This document shows positions 43,429-44,573 of a stretch of DNA of 44,573 bases, one piece after another. How positions within the stretch are numbered: the first letter of the stretch is position 1; every line of letters starts with the position of its first letter. Origin of the DNA: an uncultured bacterium. Its GTDB lineage: Bacteria > Bacteroidota > Bacteroidia > Bacteroidales > Muribaculaceae. The DNA lies in contig CAJMNI010000018.1 in assembly GCA_905214735.1 (NCBI GenBank), forward strand, positions 1 through 44,573, written 5' to 3'. Position numbers and translations under genes: made by a program. Below the pieces are notes generated by a model. It searched no databases. It was not told the origin of the DNA and was given only the letters and a program-made list of their open reading frames with translations.

Positions 43429-44028
43429 ATGAAAAAGATAATCGCATTTTTGATGATTCTCGGCCTCTCGCTCTCTTCTGTGGCGAGAGGACAGGAATTG
43501 CCCGGAATCACACTTCCCGACCGGCACCAGCAGATTCCTCTAAGCAAGGATCAGAAGTTTGTTGACCGCACCACGGATATTGTGGCGCTTGCCTTGCCGA
43601 CAGCCGCGCTTGTCGGCACTCTGTGCGCCCGCGACTGGAAAGGGCTCGTGCAGGGTGTGGAAGTGGCAGCCGCCACTGCGGGAGCTACTCTTATCCTTAA
43701 ATATGGTGTAAAGGAATGGCGCCCGGATTATTCCGACACCCATTCATTCCCTTCGGCCCATACTGCCGTCTCTTTCGCTTCGGCGGCTTATCTGCAGCGG
43801 CGTTACGGCTGGGCATTCGGCGGACCGGCTTACGCTCTTAGTTGCTATGTGGCATGGGGACGCGTATTCTCCAAGCAGCATCATGTGTGGGATGTCGTAG
43901 TCGGTGCTGCAATCGGCGCAGCAAGCGCTTATCTCTTCACCACTCCCTTTGCCAAAAAGCATAATCTCGAGATTGCCCCGACTTCCGACGGCCGCTCGGT
44001 CGGCGCTTACGCTTCCTTTACTTTCTGA
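43429..44028 (+). CDS. Secreted PAP2-family phosphatase
   Basis: 199 aa with a signal peptide (about 1-22, ending ARGQ). The three PAP2 catalytic motifs are present: KYGVKEWRPD (KxxxxxxRP type), FPSAHT (PSxHT, with the catalytic His) and GRVFSKQHHVWDV (RxxxxxHxxxD). Hydrophobic segments flank them. Family members dephosphorylate lipid phosphates such as undecaprenyl diphosphate or lipid A on the periplasmic face; small PAP2 proteins of this type include the lipid A 4'-phosphatase LpxF of Bacteroides, but the substrate cannot be fixed from sequence. It follows the PCMD gene by 32 nt, so it may be the last gene of that operon. Confidence 0.88.
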   Translation: MKKIIAFLMILGLSLSSVARGQELPGITLPDRHQQIPLSKDQKFVDRTTDIVALALPTAALVGTLCARDWKGLVQGVEVAAATAGATLILKYGVKEWRPDYSDTHSFPSAHTAVSFASAAYLQRRYGWAFGGPAYALSCYVAWGRVFSKQHHVWDVVVGAAIGAASAYLFTTPFAKKHNLEIAPTSDGRSVGAYASFTF

Positions 44029-44057
44029 CCGGGAGCGGGTGACATAATAACTATAAG

Positions 44058-44090
44058 GAGCCGGCTCGCAATCGAACCGGCTCTTATTTT
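44058..44090 (+). terminator. Terminator of the lipoprotein/PAP2 operon
   Basis: Arms GAGCCGGCTCG (44058-44068) and CGAACCGGCTC (44073-44083), one mismatch, 4-nt loop, followed by TTATTTTTC. It isolates dgkA from the operon upstream. Confidence 0.75.
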
Positions 44091-44111
44091 TCAAGACTTG
44101 ATTTTCTCAAT

Positions 44112-44498
44112 ATGTTACAACCTATGAGTAATAAAGAAAGCTATTGGAGAAAGCGGGCCAAGGCATTCGGATATGCCTGGCAGGGAATTGCGGAGCTTTT
44201 CAGCAAGGAGGCCCATGCCAAGATCCATCTGCTGGCCACTGTGAGTGTCATTGCTTTTGCGATAATATTTAAATGCACACCTGCTGAATGGTGTCTTTTG
44301 CTTCTTTGCATCGGGGGCGTGCTGATGGGGGAGGGGTTCAACACGGCTGTTGAGCGCGTTTGCGATAGGGTCAGTCCGGAAAAACATCCGCTGATCAAGG
44401 CGGCGAAAGATATTGCGGCAGGTGCGGTGCTGCTCTTTGTTATTGCTTCGGTGGCCGTCGGACTGATAATTTTTATCCCGAAATTCATTGGCTGCTGA
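44112..44498 (+). CDS. dgkA: Diacylglycerol/undecaprenol kinase family protein
   Basis: 128 aa from 44112 (44124, MSNKES, is an alternative). The small trimeric membrane kinase family has three helices, here at about 40-53, 58-72 and 100-125. The signature GEGFNTAVERVCDRV followed by HPLIKAAKDIAAGAVL carries the catalytic Glu and the conserved Lys/Asp. In Gram-positives and Bacteroidetes such proteins phosphorylate undecaprenol or diacylglycerol. It has no obvious partner downstream: 44499-44573 shows no gene start I can support. Confidence 0.93.
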   Translation: MLQPMSNKESYWRKRAKAFGYAWQGIAELFSKEAHAKIHLLATVSVIAFAIIFKCTPAEWCLLLLCIGGVLMGEGFNTAVERVCDRVSPEKHPLIKAAKDIAAGAVLLFVIASVAVGLIIFIPKFIGC

Positions 44499-44573
44499 GA
44501 AGGGTCAAAATTCCTGCATCCTTATCGCTTTAGAAAGGTTCGCGAAATTAACGAAATGAAAGATAATTTAACA

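Noticed and set aside
33653..44028. Polysaccharide utilisation locus or fimbrial operon
   Set aside because: There is no SusC/SusD pair, sulfatase or glycoside hydrolase, and no fimbrillin features or minor pilin set; domains are DUF4493, PCMD and small barrels.

Overview
The window looks like chromosome from a gut-type Bacteroidales bacterium, plausibly Muribaculaceae. The promoters I can find follow the Bacteroidetes pattern (TTTG about 20 nt before TAnnTTTG), Shine-Dalgarno sites are weak, and several families are typical of the phylum: PorQ, the DUF2582 winged helix, DUF4923, DUF4493 and PCMD lipoproteins. Most of the window is GC-rich housekeeping DNA. I saw no rRNA, tRNA, CRISPR array or transposase.

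Layout. 1-145: two adjacent heptamer tandem repeats. 163-13390: mostly single housekeeping genes with their own promoters and terminators (a small anchored protein of unknown function, typA, a DUF2582 protein, rsgA, a TonB C-terminal domain protein, porQ, the folP-cdaA pair, rplS, gpmI, a 5'-nucleotidase overlapping a GH3 lipoprotein, rpmH). 13680-18742: efp, a GT2 glycosyltransferase, radC, menA, dnaB. 18806-24109: an AT-rich accessory block on the minus strand holding an outer-membrane receptor-like gene broken by a 1-nt frameshift in a run of six G/C, an intact C39-peptidase ABC transporter and a 54-codon stub that resembles only the N-terminus of an HlyD adaptor; a 75-aa membrane protein lies beside it on the plus strand. 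24575-29805: a minus-strand group, glgB-cmk-ispH-tadA joined by ATGA overlaps, then an ADP-ribosylglycohydrolase. 29914-31515: an ATPase fused to a DUF4435/TOPRIM-like domain, the architecture of fused PARIS defence proteins. 31641-33315: convergent ribE and a DUF4923 protein around a 25-bp inverted repeat. 33653-44028: a tightly packed plus-strand operon of three DUF4493-type lipoproteins, two outer-membrane barrels, a PCMD lipoprotein and a periplasmic PAP2 phosphatase, followed by dgkA.

How the genes fit together. The accessory candidates are (i) the peptide-export locus with its frameshifted barrel and truncated adaptor, which is either decaying or switchable; (ii) the ATPase-DUF4435 fusion, a possible abortive-infection effector; and (iii) the six-gene surface lipoprotein/barrel operon, whose members share modules and probably form a cell-surface assembly of unknown purpose. 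The rest serves translation (typA, rsgA, rplS, rpmH, efp, tadA), replication (dnaB), isoprenoid/quinone, folate and riboflavin synthesis, c-di-AMP signalling, glycolysis and glycogen synthesis.
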